In this document: one piece after another, positions 1-8,412 of the stretch
Layout: each line of letters opens with the position of its first letter
Numbering within the stretch: position 1 is the stretch's first letter
Source: Cyanobacteria bacterium REEB67
Lineage (GTDB): Bacteria > Cyanobacteriota > Vampirovibrionia > Obscuribacterales > Obscuribacteraceae
Length of the DNA stretch: 64,000 nucleotides
NCBI GenBank assembly: GCA_018971775.1
Contig: JAGXAB010000003.1
Span: 62,001 to 126,000 of the forward strand
Reading direction: 5' to 3'
The notes under the pieces: model-generated
Database searches by the model: none
What the model was told of the DNA's origin: nothing
Seen by the model: only the letters and a program-made list of their open reading frames with translations
Made by a program: the position numbers and the translations under genes

Positions 1-1
1 C

Positions 2-238
2 AACCTGCACAACCTGGCTGCTTTGCAGTGCGCCAAGTTGCGCTGGGAAAAGGCGGAGATACTCTACACCCGCGCCCTTGAAATCAGAGAAAAACACCTC
101 GGCAACGAGCATGCTGATTTGATGCCGATTTTGAAAAACTATGCGATCATGCTGCGCAAAATCAAGCGCGACGACGAAGCGCAGGCGATGGAAGAAAGAA
201 AGAGCCGCATCGAAAGTCTCGTTGCCGCAGCTAAGTAG
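2..238 (+). CDS. C-terminal part of a TPR protein (truncated by window edge)
   Basis: The open frame enters from the left edge and ends at a TAG. The visible 78 residues read as a kinesin-light-chain type tetratricopeptide repeat: NLHNLAAL, then a helix pair around ILYTRALEIREKHLG and the typical loop N-E-H-A-D, then a charged final helix ending VAAAK. TPRs of this kind are protein-interaction scaffolds; the specific partner cannot be told. The gene converges on the minus-strand sensor gene that ends 35 nt further on. The internal TTG at 23 is unlikely to be the start because repeat-like sequence continues upstream of it. Confidence 0.75.
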   Translation, partial: NLHNLAALQCAKLRWEKAEILYTRALEIREKHLGNEHADLMPILKNYAIMLRKIKRDDEAQAMEERKSRIESLVAAAK

Positions 239-273
239 AGAGCGGAAAAAGGTCTCTATTTATCCGGAGCTGA

Positions 274-2718
274 TCAGACGCCGGCGATCGGCAGGGTGAA
301 GTAAGTAATCGTGCCGCGACCGGCTTCCGATTCGGCCCAGATTTTGCCGCCCAGGCGCTCGACATTGTTGCGGGCCAGGTACATGGCCAGGCGCGAGCCA
401 TAGGTGTCTTGAGCGTGTCTGCCTTCGATGTAGCCGACGAACATATCGGCGATTTCCTGCTCGGGCAGGGCCGGTCCGGAGCTCGATACGCCGATGCGCA
501 TCTCCTGACCGCGGGAGAGGCTTTCGACACGCACGCGTCCACCGGCCGAGGTGATCTCGATCATGCGTTCGAGGACCTGTAAGAGGATGCCGGTAATCGC
601 TTCTTTATTGCCGGAAATATTGGGCAGACCGGTGACTGTCTTGTAATCGAGCATGAGCTGCCGTTCTCTGGCCAGAGGCGTGACCTCTTGCAGGCAGTCT
701 GCGACCAGTCGCGAAATCGTAATCTGTTCTTTTTGCGGCACCGCCGGTGGTGGTACGAAGCCGCCGTACATCATCAGCAAGTTGTCGACTAGCAAAATCA
801 ATTGTTGATACTGACCGTGCAGATCGTTCAGGGCCTGACCGGTGGAGGGTGGCACTGGACCGGCGGCGTTGGCCATGATTGCCGACCATCCGCCTTCCGC
901 TTGCGTCAGCGGCGCGCGGATATTTTCTTGCAGCATATTGATGATTTCCTGCCGCAGGTGAGCGTTCTCACTGCGCAAGGATTTGTCGCGCAAAACCATT
1001 ATGTAGCCCTGGATATTGCTGTCGTCTCCGGAGAGCGGCTGCAGATGCGCCAGGACGTCGACTTTTTTCTCGCCGTTCTTGTGCCAGATTACGCCTTCCG
1101 GATAAAACTGACTGATCAGGGCGTGCGGGTCGCCGCCGTGCTGAGCAAAAGCGTGTCCCTGAGATTGCGAGGTCGGCAGTTCACCGGGTTTGCGGACTAG
1201 GTCGAAGCACATCAGACCGGCGATTTCGCCTTCACTGCCGCCGTACCAGCTGAGGAAGACCGGATTGGCGTGGAGGATGTTGCCGTACTGATCGAGGACG
1301 AGGAAGCCTTCGGTCGAGCTCTGCAAGACTGCGTCCAGTTGCTGTTGGACGATGATTGCCTGGCGCGTCGCCTGGTTCATCTGTCCTTTGTATTCGGCGA
1401 TTTGCTTGGCCTGGTGCGCGATATTGCGGTTGAGCAGATCGGCTTGCTGGTTGGATTGTTCGGCCAGGCTGATTTTTTCTTTGACGCTTTCGGCTTGTTT
1501 GTTGAGCTGGACTTTTAAACTCTGGGTGGTGGAGCGCATCGAGAGCACGGCCGTGTCGATCAGTTCGCCTAAGACAAGCCAGTCGCCGCTCAAGCTCTCG
1601 AGGGGAGGAATGACCGATTTGTTGTTACCGATGTCGCGGGTGCGTTTGATCAAAAAGCGCAGTGGTCCATCCACAGATCCTGTCGCCCAGCTCGTCAGGC
1701 CGAAGCCGACCAGTACACCGACCAGCCCGACCAGACCGCCCAGGGCCGTCGTTTCGAAAACTTTGGAAAATTCGCTCGGTACATCTTTAGCAATCAAAAT
1801 GTAGGCGATTACATCTTCTCTGTCCTGGGCTGTCAGTTGGAAAGTACGCCACCAGGCAAAATCGCGCTCGAAGCCGAGGGTGGGAGCAAAGAAGCGGGCC
1901 AAGCCGTCCAGGCTGAAGTCGATACCGCCTTTGCTTTTCGAGCCGGATTCATCGAGTGCCCATTTCGGTATCGATTTGTCCAGACCGTTATTGTTGAGCG
2001 TGGTCAAAAATTTGATCGCCGTGCCGTCTTTCATATTTTCGGAAAAGGCGGTGATGCGGCCGTCTTTTTTTGCATAAACGGCGAGCTCGATACCGAGGTC
2101 GGCCGGATTTTCTACGCCAAAGCGGGTGGCCAGGCCGGTGAGAAAGTCCATATTGATCGGTAGATTGACCGCGACGACACCGCTGTGAGGTTTGGCGCTG
2201 AGAGGCGAAACATAGCTGAGTGCCACGACTTTTGTCTTGTCGTTAAAAGTTACTCCGGAGTAAAACTTGTCCGCTTTGGACAGAGCCACTTCGATGCCGT
2301 AATTGTCCTGAGAAACGTTGTAACCGGTCAATTTTGGCGTGTCGCTGGCATAGACGAGATTGCCCTTGTCGTCGACGACCCAGACATAACCGGCAAAGGA
2401 AAAGCGCTCGCAGATTTGTTTGATCTCTCCGGCCAGAGCCGATTTGTCTTTAGCCTCGGCGGCGGCCATGAAACCCGAATCTTTGAGGAGGTTATCGGCG
2501 ACCAGCTTGGTCAAATCTTCAGCGCTACGCAGTGAATCGTTCAGTTTCCGCGAGGCATCCTGGCAGGCCTGACCGGCATCGGCGCGGGTGGTGCGCCAGT
2601 CGAAATAGACCGAATAGCCGACATGCCCCGCTACGACAAGCGCGACGACAAAGATGAACGAAAATATAAGCTTATTGCTTAGATTCAAAGAGCTACCGCC
2701 ACCAGACACAGAGGACAA
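274..2718 (-). CDS. Membrane sensor with degenerate histidine-kinase core
   Basis: The 814-residue protein has a transmembrane helix near residues 15-36, an extracytoplasmic dCache-like sensor region to about 320, a second membrane helix (GGLVGLVGVLVGFGL), a HAMP/coiled-coil stretch, a PAS domain starting near AVLQSSTEGFLVLD, and a histidine-kinase-like C-terminus. The usual H-box H-E-L-R-T-P reads E-N-I-R-A-P, so the phosphoacceptor His is missing. The N-box reads LLQVLERMIEIT without the Mg-binding Asn, and the D-x-G-x-G box reads SSSGPALPE. The terminal G2-like segment (GSRLAMYLA, ERLGGKIWAESEAG) is retained. A pseudokinase scaffold is therefore more likely than an active kinase. The start is TTG, because an in-frame stop lies upstream and no ATG or GTG precedes the first membrane helix. 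No response regulator is adjacent. Confidence 0.85.
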   Translation of the reverse strand: MSSVSGGGSSLNLSNKLIFSFIFVVALVVAGHVGYSVYFDWRTTRADAGQACQDASRKLNDSLRSAEDLTKLVADNLLKDSGFMAAAEAKDKSALAGEIKQICERFSFAGYVWVVDDKGNLVYASDTPKLTGYNVSQDNYGIEVALSKADKFYSGVTFNDKTKVVALSYVSPLSAKPHSGVVAVNLPINMDFLTGLATRFGVENPADLGIELAVYAKKDGRITAFSENMKDGTAIKFLTTLNNNGLDKSIPKWALDESGSKSKGGIDFSLDGLARFFAPTLGFERDFAWWRTFQLTAQDREDVIAYILIAKDVPSEFSKVFETTALGGLVGLVGVLVGFGLTSWATGSVDGPLRFLIKRTRDIGNNKSVIPPLESLSGDWLVLGELIDTAVLSMRSTTQSLKVQLNKQAESVKEKISLAEQSNQQADLLNRNIAHQAKQIAEYKGQMNQATRQAIIVQQQLDAVLQSSTEGFLVLDQYGNILHANPVFLSWYGGSEGEIAGLMCFDLVRKPGELPTSQSQGHAFAQHGGDPHALISQFYPEGVIWHKNGEKKVDVLAHLQPLSGDDSNIQGYIMVLRDKSLRSENAHLRQEIINMLQENIRAPLTQAEGGWSAIMANAAGPVPPSTGQALNDLHGQYQQLILLVDNLLMMYGGFVPPPAVPQKEQITISRLVADCLQEVTPLARERQLMLDYKTVTGLPNISGNKEAITGILLQVLERMIEITSAGGRVRVESLSRGQEMRIGVSSSGPALPEQEIADMFVGYIEGRHAQDTYGSRLAMYLARNNVERLGGKIWAESEAGRGTITYFTLPIAGV

Positions 2719-2800
2719 AAAAGGCCGATCGTAAATACATAGAGAAGTTTAGCGCTTTGGGAGCACCCTTGGAAACCGCTATTCCCCCGGGTTTTGAGCG

Positions 2801-2830
2801 AAAAAAAATGTGGCTACATTGTAGCCACAT
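2801..2830 (-). terminator. Rho-independent terminator after the 93-aa gene
   Basis: A perfect 11-nt inverted repeat (ATGTGGCTACA / TGTAGCCACAT, one base between; realistically a 9-bp stem with a 5-nt loop) is followed on the minus strand by eight T. It lies 47 nt after the stop of the small gene at 2877-3158 and so should end the ffs/93-aa transcript. Confidence 0.8.
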
Positions 2831-2876
2831 AGTAAAACTGTCTTGAAAGCTGAATTAAAAAGCTGTGAGCAGACCG

Positions 2877-3158
2877 CTATTTGCTGGCCTGGGCCTTTCT
2901 GTATTCGGCCTGCACCTGAATGGCGCGGATGAGCTGGTTCGGACCGCAATAGCCGAGCTCGAGCAAAATCTGACCGAGGGGCTTGGGCTCGCGGTCGTGC
3001 TCTTTGTCCTCGCGCTGGATGCGCAGCGCTTCGTCGAGCTGATAGATCGTTATATAGTCCAGCTCTACGAGAATCTGTCCTAATAGTGTGCGGCTCTGAT
3101 CATCTTTGTCATTGTCGCTGTGATCGTTGTTGTGATGGCCCTTAGACGATTTTGACAT
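2877..3158 (-). CDS. Small MshEN/GspE-N-like protein
   Basis: The 93-residue protein has a His/Asp/Lys-rich start (about 25 residues) followed by two copies of an L-G-Q-I-L motif: LGQILVELDYITIYQLDEAL and LGQILLELGYCGPNQLIRAI, each ending with a Q-rich helix. That pattern is the one seen in the N-terminal domain of type II secretion/type IV pilus ATPases (MshEN/T2SSE-N), which in some members binds cyclic di-GMP. Here it stands alone with no ATPase attached. It begins about 30 nt after the SRP RNA and is followed by a strong terminator, so the two probably share a transcript. Family assignment is by pattern only; no ligand is known. Confidence 0.65.
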   Translation of the reverse strand: MSKSSKGHHNNDHSDNDKDDQSRTLLGQILVELDYITIYQLDEALRIQREDKEHDREPKPLGQILLELGYCGPNQLIRAIQVQAEYRKAQASK

Positions 3159-3187
3159 CTTCTTGCTCGGTTCTCGTAGGATTGGAA

Positions 3188-3288
3188 AGCAGACCGCTGG
3201 GTCGCACCCGAAGAATTCAACTTATGGCTGCTGGGTTTCCCCCCTGACCAGGTTCGTCGGCCTCCGCCGCGGCCCAACGATCTGTGAT
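3188..3288 (-). ncRNA. ffs: Signal recognition particle RNA (small, 4.5S type)
   Basis: On the minus strand the conserved SRP helix-8 core is intact: GTCAGG, then GGG-GAAA-CCC (a GNRA tetraloop), then AGCAGCC, lying at 3226-3248. The ends pair in a closing helix of about 12 bp: CAGATCGTTGGG at 3273-3284 with CCCAGCGGTCTG at 3190-3201, allowing G-U pairs. That gives an RNA of about 100 nt with the overall shape of bacterial small SRP RNA, which binds Ffh and targets nascent membrane proteins to FtsY. The matching Ffh gene is at 49771-51348. A TATAAT box sits 6 nt before the inferred 5' end. The ends are estimated from pairing and promoter spacing. Confidence 0.88.
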
Positions 3289-3293
3289 CTCTG

Positions 3294-3324
3294 ATTATAG
3301 ACGAAAGCCCGATCGAAAGAGCAA
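3294..3324 (-). promoter_or_regulatory. Promoter of the SRP RNA gene
   Basis: A perfect TATAAT lies at 3294-3299 on the minus strand. A TTGCTC element at 3319-3324 is a possible -35 box with a long 19-nt spacer. The spacing puts the start of transcription near 3287-3288, which agrees with the 5' end deduced from RNA folding. Confidence 0.65.
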
Positions 3325-3504
3325 ATCTCACTGAGCAATGTTACCGCCAAGATTAATAAGCTCTGCTGACAAGCGTCGGCGGGAAAATGACCTTCCCCTC
3401 CGACCCGCCCTGGTGTAGTGTAGGCTTAAGGCGATTTTTGGATTTATTTTGTCGTTTCGCAGGTATAAACGGTTTTTTGCGGTGAGGACTGTAGAAGAAA
3501 TTTA

Positions 3505-4863
3505 ATGCCACCGCCTACAGTGCCTCATCAATCTGATCCTCAAAATTCTCCGCAGACGGTCTTTCTCCTGGTGACCTATAAACCGGAGGAAGTGAATGAC
3601 GGCTACTGGGCAGTCTTCCGCCAGCTCGCCATGCCGCGGGCCTTGATCACTATTTTTTGCACGGCCTTTGCTCTTGGAGTTGGCGGTGTCTCCTCTAACC
3701 TGGACTGCTTCGACCTGTTCAATGGCGTGCTCTTGCTGTGCCTGGCCGGTTTTGTTTTCCCGCCCCTGCTCTGTCTCTATGCATTTTTATTACTGCGCGG
3801 TCGGTTGATGCGCAGCTATGACAATCGTCCCAATTTTCATTTTCCGCTAACCTACTATCTCGATGACCTCGGCTGCCAGATTCAATATGCCTCCGGTGCC
3901 GGTGTACTGGAGTGGCGTTATTTCACCCTGGCTCTGGAGACGCCGACCGCCTTCGTCCTGGCCAGCTCGGTCGACGACGTTTTCGTTTTGCCCAAGCGCT
4001 GCCTGGAAAGTGCAGCAGAAGTGGATACGGCGCGCCGGATAATCAAAGAGCATGTGCGTAATTTTTCACGGGCGCGCGGACGCAATGTCGAAATTGCTTT
4101 TGAAAAGGCCGAAACCCAGCGCAGCATCAAAGAAGGTGTGGCCGAGGTCGTGCGTGTCGCTGAAGAAGCTGAAGGATCTGAAGGATCTGAAAAAGCTGAT
4201 AGCGCTGATAATACTGAAAAGAGTCCGGCTCGGCTTGTCGATCAAGCGAAGATCACTGCGAATTCTTCGCCCGAGCTGCGTGCGACCGGTGATGTACTGC
4301 AATTTGAAAGTCCGCTCAATTCCGGCGTCGCCGTCGAAATTTCATATCAAAGCGGTGAAATTCTAAAGGGAGAGAAGATTTTTTTCTTCCGCAAACGCCT
4401 GATTGCTCTGGCTCGCTTTTATATTGTCTATCTTCTCTGGTTGCCGATTTCTTTTTTGCTGATCGGTTATGTCTGGGGTATGCTCGATTATTGTAAACAA
4501 GTTTTGAACGAACTGCGCCCTTATGTGCTCCTGGTCCTGCCTCTTTTTCTTGCCCATGCTCTGGCCATATTTCTCTTCGTCAAAAGGCGGACCTTGCAAA
4601 ACGAGGCCTATGCCATTCCTTTTGTCTTTCAATTTACTGAAGAAGGCTGCGGCATCAGAGCCGGTGAAAAATATGCCGTGCTTGCCTGGTGGCATTTTAA
4701 GGAGTGCTGGGAAACCGAAGACCAATTTTTGCTGCTGGTCGGTAAACGGGCTCAAGCCATGTATATCGTGCCCAAGCGTGTCTTCCCCGATCAAGCCGGA
4801 CTGCGTTATTTGAAGAGTCTCTTGCAACGCAAAGTAACTGTGTACCGCGATCTAATCGGTTGA
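3505..4863 (+). CDS. Membrane protein with two YcxB-like domains
   Basis: The 452-residue protein repeats one plan twice. Each half has two hydrophobic helices followed by a YcxB-like C-terminal domain. The first soluble unit (about 115-185) contains G-V-L-E-W-R-Y-F and V-F-V-L-P-K-R. The second (about 375-445) contains Y-A-V-L-A-W-W-H-F and M-Y-I-V-P-K-R. Between them (about 200-245) is a charged Glu/Ser-rich linker. YcxB domains occur in bacterial membrane proteins of unknown function. The gene faces away from the SRP RNA across about 340 nt. No operon partner follows, since the next gene is convergent. Confidence 0.8.
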   Translation: MPPPTVPHQSDPQNSPQTVFLLVTYKPEEVNDGYWAVFRQLAMPRALITIFCTAFALGVGGVSSNLDCFDLFNGVLLLCLAGFVFPPLLCLYAFLLLRGRLMRSYDNRPNFHFPLTYYLDDLGCQIQYASGAGVLEWRYFTLALETPTAFVLASSVDDVFVLPKRCLESAAEVDTARRIIKEHVRNFSRARGRNVEIAFEKAETQRSIKEGVAEVVRVAEEAEGSEGSEKADSADNTEKSPARLVDQAKITANSSPELRATGDVLQFESPLNSGVAVEISYQSGEILKGEKIFFFRKRLIALARFYIVYLLWLPISFLLIGYVWGMLDYCKQVLNELRPYVLLVLPLFLAHALAIFLFVKRRTLQNEAYAIPFVFQFTEEGCGIRAGEKYAVLAWWHFKECWETEDQFLLLVGKRAQAMYIVPKRVFPDQAGLRYLKSLLQRKVTVYRDLIG

Positions 4864-4905
4864 AGAGTGGCACCGCCAGTAGTGCTATCCTCGACCGCCT
4901 CGCTC

Positions 4906-5388
4906 CTAATCCATACCGCCGGCGGCAAAATCCGGTCCGTCCAGATCCGAGTCTGAATCGGACTGAGCGTTCAGGCGTAGCAGCTCGCGACGCCATTCGA
5001 GGTCGGCCTGTGCTTCTTTGATCAAGCTGGCCAGACCCTGGAAATCAGCAAAGGAAAGGTCGATGGCCAGACCGATGTCGAAGGTCAATTTGACCCGCTC
5101 GCAATTGGGTGTGCAGGCCATGCAGATCATGTGATCCGGTCCGCAAACCTCGATTTGACTCTCTTCGCACTGGAGCGGATCTTTTTGCCAGTTTAGATAT
5201 TCGACGAACTGTTCATCCTCGAGACTCTGCTGGACGAGCAAAACCAGGGCTTGATAATGAGTATGGTCCAGATAAATGGTCACTTCCTGCCGTCTGAAAT
5301 CGAGGGCGAATTCACCGTTTTCTTTATCCAGATAGAGATCAGCGAAGGCGTTGGCGAAGCTGATTTGAAAGTTAGTGCTAGTCTTCAT
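4906..5388 (-). CDS. Cysteine-bearing protein at the end of the haem operon
   Basis: I do not recognise this 160-residue protein. It starts 8 nt after the hemB stop, so it is very likely translated from the hemACDB transcript. It has no membrane segment. A cluster of cysteines (CEESQIEVC, then M-I-C-M-A-C-T-P-N-C, about residues 74-96) could bind a metal or cofactor. The C-terminus is acidic (SDSDSDLDG). Position suggests a link to tetrapyrrole synthesis, but nothing in the sequence shows what it does. Confidence 0.7.
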   Translation of the reverse strand: MKTSTNFQISFANAFADLYLDKENGEFALDFRRQEVTIYLDHTHYQALVLLVQQSLEDEQFVEYLNWQKDPLQCEESQIEVCGPDHMICMACTPNCERVKLTFDIGLAIDLSFADFQGLASLIKEAQADLEWRRELLRLNAQSDSDSDLDGPDFAAGGMD

Positions 5389-5396
5389 TTTGGACC

Positions 5397-6434
5397 CTAG
5401 TTTTTAAGCCACGAAGCAACGTCTTTTGCATGGTAGGTAATGATGATATCGGCGCCTGCTCGAGTTATTCCCGTAAGCAGTTCTAAAACGACACGCTTTT
5501 CATCGATCCAGCCATTGGCGGCGGCGGCTTTGACCATAGAGTATTCACCAGAGACATTATAGGCGGCAATCGGTAATTTGGTCATCTGGCGAGCCTGGCT
5601 AATGATGTCCAGGTAAGGCAAAGCGGGTTTGACCATGACGATGTCGGCGCCTTCCGCTATGTCCAATTCTATCTCTCTCAGCGCTTCTCGGCCATTGGCC
5701 GGGTCCATCTGATAGGAGGAGCGATCGCCAAATTGCGGTGTCGATTCGGCTGCTTCGCGGAAAGGTCCGTAGAGGCCGGAGGCGTATTTGGCGCTATAGG
5801 CCATGATCGGTATGTTTTCAAAGCCGTTTGCGTCAAGGGCCTGACGGATAGCGGCGATGCGGCCGTCCATCATGTCGGACGGCGCGATGATGTCGGCACC
5901 GGCGGCGGCTTGAGAGACAGCCGTACGGGCGATGATTTCCAGGGAGGGGTCGTTGAGGATATTGCCATTGTGGACTATGCCGCAATGACCGTGATCCATG
6001 TATTCGCAAAGACAGGTGTCGGCGACGACGAGCAAATCCGGGAAATTTTTCTTCAATTCGCGTGTCGCTTTCTGGACGATGCCTTCTTCGTGCCAGGCGC
6101 CCGTGGCTTGCGAGTCTTTATCCTTTGGTATGCCGAAGAGCAAGACCGATCCCAGACCGAGTTTGACGACTTCTTCCGCTTCACGCAGCATCTCGTCGAT
6201 GCTTTGTTGATGAATGCCGGGCATGGAGCTGATCGGCGTCTTTATCCCCTGACCTTCGACGAGGAAAAAGGGATAAATAAATTGTTCGGGGCGCAGGTGG
6301 GTTTCGCGAACCATAGAGCGCAATGGCGCTTTGGAGCGCAGTCGACGCATACGCATGTCAGGGGTGACGCGGGGAATCTGAAATTCGGAAGCTTTCTGGA
6401 CCTGAGCGCGCTCTTTCGTCGTTGTCTCTTTCAT
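5397..6434 (-). CDS. hemB: Delta-aminolevulinic acid dehydratase (porphobilinogen synthase)
   Basis: Joins two 5-aminolevulinate molecules into porphobilinogen in the cytoplasm. The active-site lysines are seen in A-Y-S-A-K-Y-A-S-G and M-V-K-P-A-L-P-Y. The zinc-type cysteine motif [14 protein letters not shown] is complete, so this is a zinc-dependent rather than a purely magnesium-dependent type. I chose the ATG at 6434 (345 residues, the usual family length), with AGGCCAGGGA just upstream. The frame could extend 25 codons further to 6509. It lies 82 nt behind hemD and directly before the cysteine-bearing gene. Confidence 0.95.
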   Translation of the reverse strand: MKETTTKERAQVQKASEFQIPRVTPDMRMRRLRSKAPLRSMVRETHLRPEQFIYPFFLVEGQGIKTPISSMPGIHQQSIDEMLREAEEVVKLGLGSVLLFGIPKDKDSQATGAWHEEGIVQKATRELKKNFPDLLVVADTCLCEYMDHGHCGIVHNGNILNDPSLEIIARTAVSQAAAGADIIAPSDMMDGRIAAIRQALDANGFENIPIMAYSAKYASGLYGPFREAAESTPQFGDRSSYQMDPANGREALREIELDIAEGADIVMVKPALPYLDIISQARQMTKLPIAAYNVSGEYSMVKAAAANGWIDEKRVVLELLTGITRAGADIIITYHAKDVASWLKN

Positions 6435-6516
6435 TCCCTGGCCTTTCTCGTATGAGTCTCTTATCTTATAAGTATAGACACTAAATATATCGCTTTCTGC
6501 CGCGGTCAAAGGCTCA

Positions 6517-7446
6517 TCAGGTCCCTTTCTGTGGGAATTTTAATGATGCCAAGAGTGATTTTGTCAGGCCGATGATCGTGTGATCCGATGCTTCGACGTC
6601 CACCCGGCCAAGCTCCGCTCGCGCGGCCCTAGCGGTCACAGGTCCGATCGCCGCGATTTGCACCGCGCCGAGTAGCTCTTGCATTGTCGCCTCTTTGCTT
6701 GCAATCGTGCTGCTTTTCATCGCCATCGCTTCTTCATTGTTTTCAATTTTCGTTGTCGTTTTGCCTGGCTCTGCCGCTTCAAAGAGCAGGCCTTCTTCGA
6801 TCATCGAGGCCAGATTCCGCGCCGACTGGGCCGAAGCCAGTGTGATTACGTCTATATGTCCGGCTCGCAAGGCGCCTACCAGTGTCCTTGCCAGGTGCGC
6901 GTGGTCGGCAGGCAGGTCGGTCAGGTAAGCCACGGCCGTGTCGACTTGGGCTCCGGCCTCGCTAAATTTATCGATAATCACGGTGCGGCCGATATTGGTC
7001 CTGGGCCAGAAGATTTTTTTGCCCTGCAGATGCGGATAGTCGGGAAACTCTTCGATCAAAGTTTCAGCGACGAAAGCGGAGGGGCAAAAATCGACTTTAT
7101 AGCCGTGACCCGTCACGGCCTGTGCCGTGGATGGTCCGACGACGGCGAGCTTGACCGCCTTGAGGGCGTCGCTCAAGCCAAGGGCGGCGGCCCTGGCTAC
7201 CGTGTAGTCGACGGCATTGGTGCTGGCAAAAACTATCCAGTCGTAGCTCGGCAAGTCGCGCAAATAGCGGTCGAGGTCTTTGTAATCCTGCGGCGGCGTG
7301 ATCGCCAGGACTGGTATCTCGGAAACATTGGCGCCGAGGTCGCGCAGCAAACCGGCGAAGATGTCGGCCTGGTCTACGGACCTGGTGACCAGGATGTTGA
7401 TGCCGTCTAAACGTTCGAGAAATTTCTCAGGGTGGTGATACCACAT
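6517..7446 (-). CDS. hemD: Uroporphyrinogen-III synthase
   Basis: Cyclises hydroxymethylbilane with inversion of ring D to give uroporphyrinogen III. The fold signature is recognisable: I-L-V-T-R at the start, [18 protein letters not shown], and late [11 protein letters not shown]. The protein has 309 residues, longer than the usual 250-270. The extra material is a lysine/glutamate/threonine-rich segment around 225-260 that looks like a surface insertion. The start lies inside the end of hemC (20-nt overlap), typical of coupled translation. Confidence 0.92.
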   Translation of the reverse strand: MWYHHPEKFLERLDGINILVTRSVDQADIFAGLLRDLGANVSEIPVLAITPPQDYKDLDRYLRDLPSYDWIVFASTNAVDYTVARAAALGLSDALKAVKLAVVGPSTAQAVTGHGYKVDFCPSAFVAETLIEEFPDYPHLQGKKIFWPRTNIGRTVIIDKFSEAGAQVDTAVAYLTDLPADHAHLARTLVGALRAGHIDVITLASAQSARNLASMIEEGLLFEAAEPGKTTTKIENNEEAMAMKSSTIASKEATMQELLGAVQIAAIGPVTARAARAELGRVDVEASDHTIIGLTKSLLASLKFPQKGT

Positions 7447-8389
7447 TTGGTGAAGAGCCTCGCAGTGCCACCAGTATTTTTTCGGCGCCGGCGTTCTGCA
7501 TTCGCTCGGCTAGAGTTTTGCCGAGAGTGCTCGCCTTTTGTTTGGGGCCTTTGATTTGATCGCGGAAGACTTCACTGCCGTCGAGGGCGGCAACGCAGCC
7601 GTCCAGTATTATTTCCGCCGCTTCGACCTGCGCCAACGCTCCAGCCGGGACCGAACAACCGCCCCCGAGGACATCGAGGAAGGCCCGTTCCGCTTGGATG
7701 GCCAGGGCCAGATCGGCGTCTTCGATTTCGCGAAGGATGCCGCGCAGGTCATGATCGGCAAGGCGACATTCGACGGCGAGGGCACCCTGACCGACGGCGG
7801 GAGTGCTTATTCTTAAGGAGAGATATTCTTTGATGTTTTCTGTCAGGCCGAGACGAATCAGACCGGCGGCGGCCAGTACCATGGCGTCGCATTGCCCCTC
7901 GGCCAGTTTGCGCAGACGGGTCGGTATGTTGCCGCGCATATCGATGAAGCTGAGATCCGGCCGCAGTGCGAGGAGCTGCGCGGTGCGCCGACGAGAGGAA
8001 GTGGCGACTGTGGCCCCCGGTGGTAGTTCGGCCAGACCACCATATTTTTCGCTAACGAGGACATCCCTTGGATCGCTGCGATCGAGGACGCAGGCGAGGG
8101 TGAGACCCTCGGGTAGATCGGTCGGTAAATCTTTCAAGCTGTGCACGACCAGATCGACGCGGTCATGCAAGAGCGCATCTTCCAGCTCTTTGACGAAGAC
8201 GCCGCGGCCGCCGATGGCGGCAATCGGACGGTCCTGGATTTTGTCACCGCCGGTGGTGATGTGCTGTACTTCAAATCTTATATCGGGATAGTGTCTGGAC
8301 AAAACACCGATCACGATGTCCGTCTGCAGAAGGGCGAGTTTGCTCTCTCTTGTCCCGATTCTCAAATGTTTTAATTTTGACTGTGTCAC
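7427..8389 (-). CDS. hemC: Hydroxymethylbilane synthase (porphobilinogen deaminase)
   Basis: Polymerises four porphobilinogens into hydroxymethylbilane. Evidence: G-T-R-E-S-K-L-A-L-L-Q at the N-terminus, S-L-K-D-L-P-T near residue 85, A-T-S-S-R-R-R-T-A-Q-L and the dipyrromethane-cofactor cysteine in L-G-G-G-C-S-V-P-A-G. Length 320 is normal. It starts with GTG 24 nt after the hemA stop and overlaps hemD by 20 nt. The position between hemA and hemD is common in bacteria. Confidence 0.96.
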   Translation of the reverse strand: MTQSKLKHLRIGTRESKLALLQTDIVIGVLSRHYPDIRFEVQHITTGGDKIQDRPIAAIGGRGVFVKELEDALLHDRVDLVVHSLKDLPTDLPEGLTLACVLDRSDPRDVLVSEKYGGLAELPPGATVATSSRRRTAQLLALRPDLSFIDMRGNIPTRLRKLAEGQCDAMVLAAAGLIRLGLTENIKEYLSLRISTPAVGQGALAVECRLADHDLRGILREIEDADLALAIQAERAFLDVLGGGCSVPAGALAQVEAAEIILDGCVAALDGSEVFRDQIKGPKQKASTLGKTLAERMQNAGAEKILVALRGSSPNVVSPP

Positions 8390-8412
8390 TGAATCGTATT
8401 TCCGACTGCGAG

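Noticed and set aside
5733..6455. 240-residue frame opposite hemB
   Set aside because: Antisense shadow of a clear enzyme gene; no ribosome site.
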